From positions 1 through 10,631 of the forward strand of contig JAADCO010000087.1 in NCBI GenBank assembly GCA_013154385.1: a stretch of 10,631 nt of DNA. The letters run 5' to 3'. Each line of letters begins with the position of its first letter. The first letter of the stretch is position 1. The DNA is from Thermodesulfobacteriota bacterium. Its GTDB lineage: Bacteria; Desulfobacterota; Thermodesulfobacteria; Thermodesulfobacteriales; Thermodesulfatatoraceae. The notes beneath the pieces are model-generated. The model had not been told where the DNA came from, did no database searches, and saw only the letters and a list, made by a program, of their open reading frames with translations. Below, piece by piece: positions 1 through 8,530 of this stretch. A program made the translations under genes and the position numbers.

Positions 1-660
<660 letters not shown>

Positions 661-665
661 AGAAC

Positions 666-2066
666 ATGAAGCAGGAGCTTTTGGGCAAAAAGGTGGTGGT
701 TCTGGGATTTGGCCGTTCGGGCCAGGCGGCCACGCGGTTGCTCCTGGTTTCCGGGGCCAAGGTGGTGGTCTCCGACCGGAGACCGCGGGAGGAATTGCCC
801 CGCGCCCTGATGAGCTCCTTCGAGGCCCAGGGCGTGCTCTTCGACACCGGCGAGCATCGTCCGGAGGTCTTCGAAGGCGCGGACTTCGTGGTGGTGAGCC
901 CCGGCGTGCCGCCCGAAGTCTACGCCCCGGCCAAGGAGAGGGGCATTCCCGTCATCGGGGAGCTCGAGCTGGCTTACCGCTTCCTCGACGAAAACAAGTG
1001 GACGGTGGCGGTCACCGGCACCAACGGGAAGACCACCACCACGGCCATGATCACCGACATCCTGCGCCTGGCGGGAAAGCGCGTCTTCGTGGGCGGAAAC
1101 TACGGCACCCCCCTTTCGGAGTTCATCCTCGCCGGGCAGAAGGCGGACTTCGTGGTCCTTGAGGTCTCGAGCTTCCAGCTCGAGACGACCGAGACCTTCG
1201 CCCCGCAGGTGGGGCTCCTCTTGAACGTCACGCCCGATCATCTCGAACGTTACGCCACTTTTGAGGATTACGTGCGGGCCAAGATGAGGCTCTTTCTCTA
1301 TCAGTCGCCGGAGGATGCGGCCATCCTTCCGGTGGATCTGCCCGCGGGGCTGGCGGATCTCCTGGAGACCCGCGCGCGGCGTTTCACCTTCGGGCGGGGG
1401 AAGGAGGCCACGGCCGAGCTCGTGGAAGGGGCCTTCTTCCTGAGGCTCCCCGGCGGGGACGAGGAGAGGTACTCCTTTGCCGGTTTCAAGCCCCTCGGGA
1501 TCCACAACCGCCTGAACTTCGTGGCCGCGGCGCTTGCGGCGCGGCTGTCCGGGGCCGACCCCGAGGCCGTAAGACAGGCGGTGCGGAGCTTTGTCGGTTT
1601 CTCCCATCGGCTGGAGTTCATCGGCTGTTTCGGCGGGGTCTATTTCGTGAACGACTCGAAGGCCACCAACGTGGACGCCACGGCCAAGGCCCTGGAGGGG
1701 CTCTCCGGACCCATCGTGCTCATCCTGGGCGGAAAGCACAAAGGGGCCAGCTATCGGCCGCTGGCGCCGCTCATCAAGGAAAAGGTCCGTCTCCTCATCC
1801 TCATGGGTGAGTCTCGCTTCCTGATGGCCGAGGATCTGCGCGATCTCGTGCCCACGAAGATGGTCGAAAACCTGGAAGAAGCCGTGGCCGTGGCCATCTC
1901 CGAGGCCATGCCCGGAGACACGGTCCTTCTCTCTCCGGCGGCGGCGAGCTTCGACCAGTTCGAGAACTACCAGGAACGGGGAGACATTTTTCGGGAACTC
2001 GTCCTTTCCTACGCACCGCAATTTCTGGGAGAGGACAATCGCACGGAGATGGTGACTTATCACTGA
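666..2066 (+). CDS. murD: UDP-N-acetylmuramoyl-L-alanine--D-glutamate ligase (MurD)
   Basis: MurD adds D-glutamate to UDP-MurNAc-L-Ala with ATP in the cytoplasm. The 466 residues match the usual length of about 440-460. The N-terminal Rossmann-like UDP-binding domain opens with VVVLGFGRSG near residue 10. The central ATPase domain has the P-loop TGTNGKTTTT at about 117-126 and the TPDHLERY motif at about 190. The C-terminal domain has NDSKATNVDATAKAL and SPAAASFDQFENYQERGD, the Mur-ligase end motif. The family often has SPACAS, so one Ala replaces Cys here, a mild change. ATG 666 was chosen because AGGTGA sits five bases before it; GTG 657 would add three residues and overlap mraY. The stop TGA shares its last base with the murG ATG. 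ftsW, usually next, is absent. Confidence 0.97.
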   Translation: MKQELLGKKVVVLGFGRSGQAATRLLLVSGAKVVVSDRRPREELPRALMSSFEAQGVLFDTGEHRPEVFEGADFVVVSPGVPPEVYAPAKERGIPVIGELELAYRFLDENKWTVAVTGTNGKTTTTAMITDILRLAGKRVFVGGNYGTPLSEFILAGQKADFVVLEVSSFQLETTETFAPQVGLLLNVTPDHLERYATFEDYVRAKMRLFLYQSPEDAAILPVDLPAGLADLLETRARRFTFGRGKEATAELVEGAFFLRLPGGDEERYSFAGFKPLGIHNRLNFVAAALAARLSGADPEAVRQAVRSFVGFSHRLEFIGCFGGVYFVNDSKATNVDATAKALEGLSGPIVLILGGKHKGASYRPLAPLIKEKVRLLILMGESRFLMAEDLRDLVPTKMVENLEEAVAVAISEAMPGDTVLLSPAAASFDQFENYQERGDIFRELVLSYAPQFLGEDNRTEMVTYH

Positions 2067-3133
2067 TGAAGTTTTTGATTGCCGGCGGTGGAACAGGTGG
2101 GCATCTCTTTCCGGCCCTGGCCCTTGCGGATGCGCTCAAGGCCAGGGGAGGGGAGGTGATGCTCGTGGGAAGCGGCCGCCGGATAGAGGATCTCGTGCTG
2201 CGCGGTCGAGAGTTCCCGGTGGTGAAGCTCGAGGCCGAGGGCATGGTGGGGCGCCCCCTGGTGGCCAAGTTTCGGGCCCTGGCGCGCCTCATGAAGGCGG
2301 TTTCTCAGGCAAGAGACATCATTCGCTCCTACAAACCGCAGCTCGTCTTCGGCGTGGGGGGCTACGCCTCGTTTCCCGTGCTTCTGGCGGCCAAGCTGGG
2401 GCGTCTGCCCACGGCCATCCACGAACAAAATTCCATTCCCGGTCTGGCCAACCGGTTCCTGGCGCGCCTGGTGGACCGGATCTTCGTCTCCTTTCCGGTC
2501 AGCAACCGCTATTTCCCGCGGCACAAGACGGTTGTTTCCGGCAATCCCGTGCGCCGCGAGGTCCTGCTTCCGCGCGCGCGCGAGCACCGGGGAACCGGTC
2601 TCCTGGTCACCGGAGGGAGCCAGGGGGCGCGCTTCCTGAACCGTCTCCTGCTGGAGATGGCCCCCCGGCTCTTTGAGGAGGTCCCCGATCTCTTTCTCGT
2701 TCACCAAACGGGTTTTTTGGACTATGAACTTGTGCAAGCCTCCTATCGGGGGCAGGGGCTTGCGGTAAGGGTCGAACCCTTTTTGCAGGATATGGCCTGG
2801 GCCTACGCCCAGGCGGACTTGGTCCTCTGTCGGGCCGGAGCAACCACCATCGCCGAGCTTTCGGCCCTGGGGAAGCCGGCGATTTTGATACCTTATCCTC
2901 ACGCTACGCACGGGCATCAGGAGATGAACGCGCGGTTGGTGGCGGAGGCTGGCGGAGGACTCTTCTTCAGGGAGGACGAGATCGAGGCTCCCCGCATGGC
3001 GGAGACCCTCGTCTCCCTCCTGCGAGACGCGGAAAAGAGGGCCAGGATGGCACGGAAAATGAAGGACTTCATGCCGCGTAATGCGCTAGAGATTATCCTC
3101 ACGGAAACGGAGGCGATGGTGGCTTATGCTTAA
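2066..3133 (+). CDS. murG: UDP-GlcNAc:MurNAc-(pentapeptide)-PP-undecaprenol GlcNAc transferase (MurG)
   Basis: MurG adds GlcNAc to lipid I, making lipid II, as a peripheral protein on the inner face of the membrane. It is a GT-B glycosyltransferase (family GT28); 355 residues is the normal length. Visible signatures are GGGTGGHLFPA at residues 7-17 (the first glycine-rich loop with the conserved His), GVGGYASFP at 96-104, HEQNSIPGLAN at 119-129, VSGNPVR at 157-163, TGGSQGAR at 182-189 and the donor-binding stretch CRAGATTIAEL at 255-265, followed by HQEMNA at 284-289. The start ATG at 2066 overlaps the murD TGA by one base, with a GGTGA about ten bases upstream. The TAA stop lies inside the murC start region, an eight-base overlap. 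It directly follows murD, where many bacteria have ftsW between them. Confidence 0.97.
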   Translation: MKFLIAGGGTGGHLFPALALADALKARGGEVMLVGSGRRIEDLVLRGREFPVVKLEAEGMVGRPLVAKFRALARLMKAVSQARDIIRSYKPQLVFGVGGYASFPVLLAAKLGRLPTAIHEQNSIPGLANRFLARLVDRIFVSFPVSNRYFPRHKTVVSGNPVRREVLLPRAREHRGTGLLVTGGSQGARFLNRLLLEMAPRLFEEVPDLFLVHQTGFLDYELVQASYRGQGLAVRVEPFLQDMAWAYAQADLVLCRAGATTIAELSALGKPAILIPYPHATHGHQEMNARLVAEAGGGLFFREDEIEAPRMAETLVSLLRDAEKRARMARKMKDFMPRNALEIILTETEAMVAYA

Positions 3134-4520
3134 CTACAAACGTGTCCATTTCATCGGCATCGGCGGTATCGGGATGAGTGGCATTGCCCGGCTCCTCCTG
3201 AGCCTGGGCTTTGAGGTCACGGGTTCCGATCTCAAACGCTCGGAAATAACCCGGGCCCTCGAGAAGGAGGGGGCCAGGATCTACTACGGACATCATCCGC
3301 ACCACGTCGAGGGGGCGGAGGTGGTGGTCTATTCCTCGGCCATCAGGGCGGACAATCCCGAGCTCCGGCGCGCGCAGGAGTTGGGCCTGAGAGTGGTTCC
3401 GCGCGCCCAGATGCTGGTCGAGATCATGGCCCTTCATCGCTACAACATCGCCGTGGCCGGCGCCCACGGCAAGACGACCACTTCCTCCATGATCGCCTCG
3501 GTGCTCACCAACGCGGGCCTGAGGCCCACCGTGGCCGTAGGGGGCAAGGTCAACGGTTTCAACGAGAACGCCTGGCTCGGGCAGCGGGACTATCTCGTGG
3601 CCGAGGCCGACGAAAGCGACGGCTCCTTCCTGCGCATGACGCCCACGGTGGCGGTGGTGACCAACATAGACGCCGAGCATCTCGACTTCTACGAGGACCT
3701 GGAGGCGGTCAAGGGGGCCTTCTACAACTTCTTCGAGCGCGTGCGTCCGGACGGCCTGCTGGTCATCTGTCTGGACGATCCGCATCTTCAAGACCTCTAT
3801 CGTCAGGGGCTCCCGCGGAGGGTGATCACCTACGGTTTCCATCCCGAGGCGGAGGTGCGGGGCCACATCTTGGAAGAGGGCCCCACGGCCATCTTCGAGG
3901 TCTCCCACGCGGGGCGCTATCTGGGAGAGGTCCAGCTGGCCATCCCCGGGCGGCACAACGTCCAGAACGCCCTGGCGGCGGTGGCGGTGGGGCTTGAGCT
4001 GGGGCTCCCCTTCGAGGAGATCGCCTGCGGTCTGGCCAACTTCACCGGTGTCCGGCGGCGGCTGGAGATCAAGGGCGACACCGGAGAGGTGCTGATCATC
4101 GACGACTACGCGCACCATCCCACGGAGATCAAGACCACCATCGCCGCGCTCAAGGCCACTTATCCCGAGCGTCGGCTGGTGATCCTCTTCCAGCCGCATC
4201 GCTACACGCGCACCAAGGCCCTCTTCGAAGATTTTGTCCGGGCCTTCGACGAAGCGGACGTGCTCCTGATCACCGAGATCTATCCGGCCGCGGAGACGCC
4301 CATCCCCGGGGTGACGGGCGAAAGGCTCTACGCCGCGCTCAAGAAGAGACGCGGAAAAGAGACGTACTTCGCCGAGACCAAGGAGGTCCTCCTGGCCCGC
4401 GCCCTCCATCTCCTGGCTCCCGGAGACGTGGTGGTCACCATGGGGGCCGGGGACGTGTACCGGGTGGCCGAGGCCCTGACCGAAGAGCTGGGGGCGCGGG
4501 AACGAGAAGAGGTCGCATGA
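3126..4520 (+). CDS. murC: UDP-N-acetylmuramate--L-alanine ligase (MurC)
   Basis: MurC joins L-alanine to UDP-MurNAc with ATP, the first amino acid of the stem peptide. The 464 residues fit the family. The N-terminal domain has FIGIGGIGMSGIA at residues 9-21 (UDP-binding glycine loop). The central domain has the P-loop AGAHGKTTTSSM at 111-122, EADESDGSFL at 160-169 and TNIDAEHLDFY at 179-189. The third domain has GRHNVQNALAA at 275-285, DDYAHHPTEIK at 326-336, FQPHRYTRT at 355-363 and GAGDVY near 440. These distinguish MurC from Mpl and from MurD/E/F. The ATG lies inside the murG tail, with GGAGG about 12 bases upstream; no better in-frame start is nearby. The stop overlaps the murB start as ATGA, a usual sign of coupled translation. 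Confidence 0.97.
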   Translation: MLNYKRVHFIGIGGIGMSGIARLLLSLGFEVTGSDLKRSEITRALEKEGARIYYGHHPHHVEGAEVVVYSSAIRADNPELRRAQELGLRVVPRAQMLVEIMALHRYNIAVAGAHGKTTTSSMIASVLTNAGLRPTVAVGGKVNGFNENAWLGQRDYLVAEADESDGSFLRMTPTVAVVTNIDAEHLDFYEDLEAVKGAFYNFFERVRPDGLLVICLDDPHLQDLYRQGLPRRVITYGFHPEAEVRGHILEEGPTAIFEVSHAGRYLGEVQLAIPGRHNVQNALAAVAVGLELGLPFEEIACGLANFTGVRRRLEIKGDTGEVLIIDDYAHHPTEIKTTIAALKATYPERRLVILFQPHRYTRTKALFEDFVRAFDEADVLLITEIYPAAETPIPGVTGERLYAALKKRRGKETYFAETKEVLLARALHLLAPGDVVVTMGAGDVYRVAEALTEELGAREREEVA

Positions 4521-5407
4521 AACTCAAGTCGCTTTTTGCGCAAGAAGGACTGAGAATCGTCGAAAAGGAGCCGCTGGCCAGGCACACGACCCTGCGGGTC
4601 GGCGGCGTGGCGGACTTCTTCTTCGCCCCTGAAAACTACTTCGAGCTCCTGCGCGGGGTAACGCTCGCCGAGGAGATGGGGCTTCCGCTCACCTTCCTCG
4701 GCGGGGGGAGCAATCTCCTCGTGCGCGACGGCGGGGTGCGCGGGCTGGTGGTGAGTCTGCGGGCCATGCGGTCCTTTTCCCGGGAGGGAGACCTCCTGGA
4801 AGCCGAAGCCGGGGCCTTTGTCCCGGAGATCCTCTCCTTCTGCGCCACCTGCGGGCTCTCGGGCCTGGAATTCCTGGCCGGTGTTCCGGCCACCATCGGC
4901 GGTGCGGTGGTGATGAACGCCGGGGCCTTCGGGCAGGAGATGAAAGACGTGCTCACGGAGGTGACCGTCCTCGAAAACGGGGCCTTTCGGACCTTCAAGG
5001 TCGAGGAGCTCCCCTTCTCCTATCGGAGCTGGGGCGGGCCGGAGAAGGCCCTGGTGGTCAAGGCGAAGCTCAGGCTCTTTTCTTCCTCTCCGGAGGAGGT
5101 GAGGGGAAAGATGTCCCGTTTCCTGGCCCAGCGAAAGCACAAGCAACCCCTGCGCCAGCAAACGGCGGGCTGCGTGTTCAAGAACCCGGCGGAAGCCCCG
5201 GCGGGGTATCTCATCGAGAAGGCGGGGCTCAAGGGCTGTGTCTGCGGGCAGGCGGCCATCTCGCGCAAGCACGCAAACTTTATCGTCAACCTGGGAGGGG
5301 CCCGGGCCTCCGAGGTCCTCTCCCTCATGGATCGCGCCAAGGAGGAAGTCTTCAAGGCCTTCGGGATAGAACTTTCCGAGGAGGTGAGGGTTGTTGGTGA
5401 AGCGTAG
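4517..5407 (+). CDS. murB: UDP-N-acetylenolpyruvoylglucosamine reductase (MurB)
   Basis: MurB reduces UDP-GlcNAc-enolpyruvate to UDP-MurNAc with NADPH through bound FAD. At 296 residues it is of the shorter type II form. FAD-binding motifs are visible: HTTLRVGGVADFF at 23-35, LGGGSNLLVRDGG at 61-73, and AGVPATIGGAVVMNAGAFG at 121-139. The C-terminal substrate domain has PFSYRS at 166-171 (conserved Arg), TAGCVFKNP at 216-224, KHANFIVN at 251-258 and EEVRVVG at 288-294 with the conserved Glu. The residue at 219 is Cys where the well-studied enzymes have the proton-donating Ser; the chemistry could persist, and such substitution may be common in some lineages. The start ATG overlaps murC as ATGA, with AGAAGAGG just upstream. 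ddl, often next, is absent; ftsQ follows with an overlap. Confidence 0.96.
   Translation: MKLKSLFAQEGLRIVEKEPLARHTTLRVGGVADFFFAPENYFELLRGVTLAEEMGLPLTFLGGGSNLLVRDGGVRGLVVSLRAMRSFSREGDLLEAEAGAFVPEILSFCATCGLSGLEFLAGVPATIGGAVVMNAGAFGQEMKDVLTEVTVLENGAFRTFKVEELPFSYRSWGGPEKALVVKAKLRLFSSSPEEVRGKMSRFLAQRKHKQPLRQQTAGCVFKNPAEAPAGYLIEKAGLKGCVCGQAAISRKHANFIVNLGGARASEVLSLMDRAKEEVFKAFGIELSEEVRVVGEA
5382..5387 (+). promoter_or_regulatory. Ribosome binding site for ftsQ
   Basis: AGGTGA inside the end of murB lies nine bases before GTG 5397, with a GAGG at 5386-5389 seven bases before it. It lies only three bases before TTG 5391 and six before TTG 5394. The spacing and the codon both favour GTG 5397, but the three adjacent start-like codons (TTG, TTG, GTG) leave a small doubt. 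Confidence 0.5.
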
Positions 5408-6143
5408 AGGGACGCTCGTCCTGATAGCGCTGGGGGTGGTCTCGCTGGTCCTCCTCTGGGGCTGGTCGCAGCTCAAGAAGCTCGACTATTTCAACCTGCG
5501 CCGGGTGGACATCAGGATGGAGTCCCGGGTGAGCAAGGAAGAGATCGTCGAGCTCGCCGGTCTCCATCTCGGGCAGAACATCTTTTCCCTGGACCTCGAA
5601 GAGGTGAGGAAGAGGATCGAGGCCCATCCCTGGGTGGCGCGGGCCTTCGTCTCCCGCAAGCTTCCGGACACCATCTTCATTCGCGTGGAAGAAGAGCAAC
5701 CCGTGGCCATGGTCTCCTTCAAGAAGGAGGTCTTTCTGGTGAACGCGCAGGGGAGGCTCTTTGCTCCGGCCACGGCCCAGCTCATGAAGGAGTTGCCGGC
5801 CCTCACGGGGCTTTCCGAGGAGGAGTTCAAGGCGAGGAACCTCTCTCCTCGGAGGAAGCCCGTTCTCTCTCTTCTCGTGCGGCTCAAGAAGGACGAGGGC
5901 CTGGTTCCCTGCTACGCCAACATCTCTCAGATCAAGTTTTTGAGCGACGGCTTCGTGCTCCTGACAAGAGACGCCATACGGGTGCGCTTCAAGGGCGAGA
6001 GCCTGGAGGACTTCCTCCGGGCCTATCGCCAGCTTGATCGCATCATGGCCTATCTCTATCGCACGAAGCAATACGCCAGGGTGAAGGCCGTGCGGCTGGA
6101 TTATCCCGAGGGCCAAGCGGCCCTCATCTTTCGGGAAGGTTAG
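5397..6143 (+). CDS. ftsQ: Cell division protein FtsQ (single-pass, POTRA domain)
   Basis: FtsQ links the cytoplasmic Z-ring to the periplasmic part of the divisome, through FtsB and FtsL in well-studied species. The 248-residue product has a short basic N-terminus (KRR), one hydrophobic segment at about 7-23 and an outside domain. The POTRA domain covers about 34-103: FNLRRVDIRM, then VSKEEIVELAGL, GQNIFSLDLEEV, HPWVARAFVSRKLPDTIFI and VEEEQPVA, all typical of this family. A more variable C-terminal beta-rich part follows, including RVRFKGES. Sequence identity to other FtsQ proteins is normally low, so the call rests on POTRA pattern, topology and the place between murB and ftsA. It overlaps murB by 11 bases. 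TTG 5391 or TTG 5394 are possible alternative starts, adding two or one residues. The stop is two bases before the ftsA ATG. Confidence 0.93.
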   Translation: MKRRGTLVLIALGVVSLVLLWGWSQLKKLDYFNLRRVDIRMESRVSKEEIVELAGLHLGQNIFSLDLEEVRKRIEAHPWVARAFVSRKLPDTIFIRVEEEQPVAMVSFKKEVFLVNAQGRLFAPATAQLMKELPALTGLSEEEFKARNLSPRRKPVLSLLVRLKKDEGLVPCYANISQIKFLSDGFVLLTRDAIRVRFKGESLEDFLRAYRQLDRIMAYLYRTKQYARVKAVRLDYPEGQAALIFREG

Positions 6144-6145
6144 AG

Positions 6146-7351
6146 ATGGAAGACAAGATCGTCGCCTTAGACGTTGGCACCACCAAAGTTTGTTGCCTCG
6201 TGGCCCGGGAGATCGACGGAGAGTTCCGGGTCATCGGCATGGGTATGTCTAGCTCCGCCGGTCTGCGTCGGGGAGTGGTGGTGAACATCGAGAGCACGGT
6301 GAACTCCATCGTGCAGGCGGTGCAGGAAGCCGAAGCGAGCTCCGGAGAGGAGATCTCCGAGGTGGTGGTGGGCATTGCCGGCAGTCACATCCGCAGTCAG
6401 GAGAGCCACGGGGTCATCGCCCTCAAGCACGGAGAAGTCACCCCCGAGGACATCGAGCGGGTGATCGAGGCCGCCAAGGCCATCAATCTTCCCAACGACC
6501 GGGTCATCCTCCACGCTTTGCCCCAGGAGTTCATCGTGGACGATCAGGGCGGCATCGAACAACCGGTGGGGATGAGCGGAGTGCGTCTCGAGGCCAAGGT
6601 GCACATCGTCACCGCGGCCCATTCTTCGGTGACCAACCTCATCAAGTGCGTGGAAAAGGCCAACTATCAGGTGGAGGCGGTGGTTCTTCAGCCGCTGGCT
6701 TCGGCGGAGGCCGTGCTCACCGAGGAGGAGCGTCAGCTCGGGGTGGCCCTCATAGACTTCGGCGGAGGCACGACGGATCTCGCGGTGTTCCTGGACGGCA
6801 CGATGAGATACACCGCGGCCATCGGCGTCGGGGGGCAGATCCTCACCAGCGATCTCACCGTGGGCCTGCGCACGACCATGACCGCGGCGGAAAAACTCAA
6901 GATCAAGTACGGCTGTTGCCTGGCCCCCCTGGTGCCGCGCGAGGAATACGTGGACGTGCCCGGACTCGGCAATCGTCCTTCGCGCAAACTTTCGCGTCAG
7001 GTGCTCGCTGAAATCCTCGAACCACGCGTGGAGGAGCTCCTGGAGATCATCAACACCGAACTCGAGCGCTCGGGGCTTAAACCGCGTCTGGGTTCCGGAG
7101 TGGTGATCACCGGCGGGTCTTCCCTGCTTCCGGGTCTGGTGGAGATGGCGGACCAGATCTTCGAGTTGCCCACGCGGGTGGGGTATCCGCAGAGGCTTCC
7201 CGGTCTTTCCGAGGAGGTTTACCATCCGCGGCTCTCCACGGCGGTGGGGTTGCTCCTCTACGCGCGGAAATATCTTTCCGGTGACGTTTCGCACCGGCCC
7301 AAGGGACCCATCACCAAAAAACTCTTCGAATTGCTTTTCGGGAGGGGATAA
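6146..7351 (+). CDS. ftsA: Cell division protein FtsA
   Basis: FtsA is an actin-fold ATPase that tethers FtsZ polymers to the inner membrane and recruits later division proteins. The 401 residues are near the usual 420. Actin-fold motifs are visible: phosphate-1 ALDVGTTKVCCLVA at 7-20, phosphate-2 LIDFGGGTTDLAVF at 202-215, and the adenosine motif VVITGGSSLLPG at 319-330. The 1C (SHS2-like) subdomain that replaces actin subdomain 1B lies at about 84-162, including VHIVTAAHSSVTN at 152-164. The extreme C-terminus, KKLFELLFGRG at 391-401, fits the amphipathic membrane-targeting helix. This separates FtsA from MreB and PilM. GGAAGG lies six bases upstream of the ATG, inside the ftsQ end. The TAA stop shares one base with the ftsZ ATG. 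Confidence 0.97.
   Translation: MEDKIVALDVGTTKVCCLVAREIDGEFRVIGMGMSSSAGLRRGVVVNIESTVNSIVQAVQEAEASSGEEISEVVVGIAGSHIRSQESHGVIALKHGEVTPEDIERVIEAAKAINLPNDRVILHALPQEFIVDDQGGIEQPVGMSGVRLEAKVHIVTAAHSSVTNLIKCVEKANYQVEAVVLQPLASAEAVLTEEERQLGVALIDFGGGTTDLAVFLDGTMRYTAAIGVGGQILTSDLTVGLRTTMTAAEKLKIKYGCCLAPLVPREEYVDVPGLGNRPSRKLSRQVLAEILEPRVEELLEIINTELERSGLKPRLGSGVVITGGSSLLPGLVEMADQIFELPTRVGYPQRLPGLSEEVYHPRLSTAVGLLLYARKYLSGDVSHRPKGPITKKLFELLFGRG
7341..7345 (+). promoter_or_regulatory. Ribosome binding site for ftsZ
   Basis: GGAGG, extended by two more G, lies five bases before the ftsZ ATG at 7351 and within the last codons of ftsA. It is the strongest such site seen in the window. That fits the need for far more FtsZ than FtsA from one transcript, which is known in other bacteria; expression here is inferred. 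Confidence 0.7.
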
Positions 7352-8526
7352 TGAGTTTCGAACTCTTAGAGAGCGAATATCAGGCCAAGATCAAGGTCAT
7401 CGGGGTGGGAGGCGGCGGCGGAAACGCCGTCAACAACATGATCGCCAAGGGCCTCAAGGGGGTCGAGTTCATCGTGGCCAATACCGACTACCGGGTGCTC
7501 GACCTCTCTCCGGCCCCGGTGAAGATCCAGCTCGGAAAGGAGCTGACCAAGGGTCTGGGTGCCGGGGGGAACCCCGAGGTGGGCAAGGAAGCGGCCCTTG
7601 AGGCGGAAGAGGACATCCGGGCGGCGCTTTCCGGGGCGGACATGGTCTTCATCACCGCGGGGCTCGGCGGTGGCACGGGCACCGGTGCGGCCCCGGTGAT
7701 CGCGCGCATCAGCAAGGAACTCGGCGCCCTCACCGTGGCCGTGGTGACCAAACCCTTCCGCTTCGAAGGGCGCCCGCGGGCCATCACCGCGGAAAAGGGG
7801 CTCGAAGAGCTCAAGCGGGAAGTGGACACCATCATCACCATTCCCAATGACCGCTTGCTCTCCCTGGCTTCGGCCAAGGCCAAGCTCCTTGAGATGTTCC
7901 GCCAGGCCGACGACATCCTCTACTACGCGGTGCGCGGCATCTCGGATCTCATCCTCTTCCCGGGCTACATCAACCTCGACTTCGCCGACGTGCGCGCGGT
8001 GATGAGCGAGATGGGGATGGCGCTCATGGGCACCGGGGTGGCCACCGGCGAGCAGCGCGCCGAGGAGGCCGCGCAGATGGCCATCTCGAGCCCGCTACTT
8101 GACGACGTCTCCATCTCCGGCGCCAGAGGCGTGCTGGTCAACATCACGGCGCATCCCGAGACCCTCACCATGGAGGAGACCCAATACATCTCCGACCTGG
8201 TGGCGCGCGAGGCCCACGAGGAGGCCCGCATCTACTGGGGCGTGGTCTTCGACGAGGAGGCCGGTGACGAGCTCCGGGTGACGGTCATCGCCACGGGCAT
8301 CGGGCGCCAGGAAGAAAGGGAGAGGGAAAAAGATGACGAGAAGCCCGCGGCGGAGGTGATTGATCTTCGCACGGAAACCAAGCCGGAAGAGACCCGCCGC
8401 GAGCCGCCGCGCGGTCCCGGGGCCAGGGCCAAGATCACGCGCAGGAGAGGGCCGCGCATCCTCGACCGGGTGCCAAGCGAAGACGAGCTTGAGATCCCGG
8501 CCTTCCTGCGCCGCAAGGCGGACTAG
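7351..8526 (+). CDS. ftsZ: Cell division protein FtsZ
   Basis: FtsZ is the tubulin-like GTPase that forms the division ring at midcell. The 391 residues cover a short N-terminal tail, the GTPase domain (about 12-200), the C-terminal domain to about 317, a charged linker (about 318-376) and the tail peptide. Visible signatures: VGGGGGNAVNNM at 19-30, FITAGLGGGTGTGAAPV at 100-116 with the tubulin G-box, and the synergy loop NLDFADVRAVM at 208-218 with the catalytic Asp pair. The tail ELEIPAFLRR at 379-388 is the conserved peptide that binds FtsA and other partners. The base-contacting region reads NTDYRVLD at 44-51 where most FtsZ have NTDAQAL, a noticeable change. The linker is rich in Glu, Lys and Arg. 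GGAGG sits five bases before the ATG. The amidase-like gene begins four bases after the TAG. Confidence 0.98.
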   Translation: MSFELLESEYQAKIKVIGVGGGGGNAVNNMIAKGLKGVEFIVANTDYRVLDLSPAPVKIQLGKELTKGLGAGGNPEVGKEAALEAEEDIRAALSGADMVFITAGLGGGTGTGAAPVIARISKELGALTVAVVTKPFRFEGRPRAITAEKGLEELKREVDTIITIPNDRLLSLASAKAKLLEMFRQADDILYYAVRGISDLILFPGYINLDFADVRAVMSEMGMALMGTGVATGEQRAEEAAQMAISSPLLDDVSISGARGVLVNITAHPETLTMEETQYISDLVAREAHEEARIYWGVVFDEEAGDELRVTVIATGIGRQEEREREKDDEKPAAEVIDLRTETKPEETRREPPRGPGARAKITRRRGPRILDRVPSEDELEIPAFLRRKAD

Positions 8527-8530
8527 GGAC

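Noticed and set aside
2572..2583. Alternating GC run (cgcgcgcgcg) in murG, possible Z-DNA or slippage tract
   Set aside because: It is short, stays in frame within Arg/Ala codons, and such runs are expected at this base composition.
3099..4409. Long open frame on the - strand opposite murC (436 codons)
   Set aside because: Same reason: low-complexity, His/Gly/Leu-rich antisense product with no motif, fully covered by a strongly supported gene.
6167..7294. Open frame of 375 codons opposite ftsA
   Set aside because: Antisense shadow with a His/Gly-rich product and no family motif.
8360..8530. N-terminal extension of the amidase-like frame back to 8360
   Set aside because: The added 57 residues are Arg/Ser/Pro-rich and overlap the conserved ftsZ linker and tail in another frame; ATG 8531 with AAGGCGG upstream is the better start.
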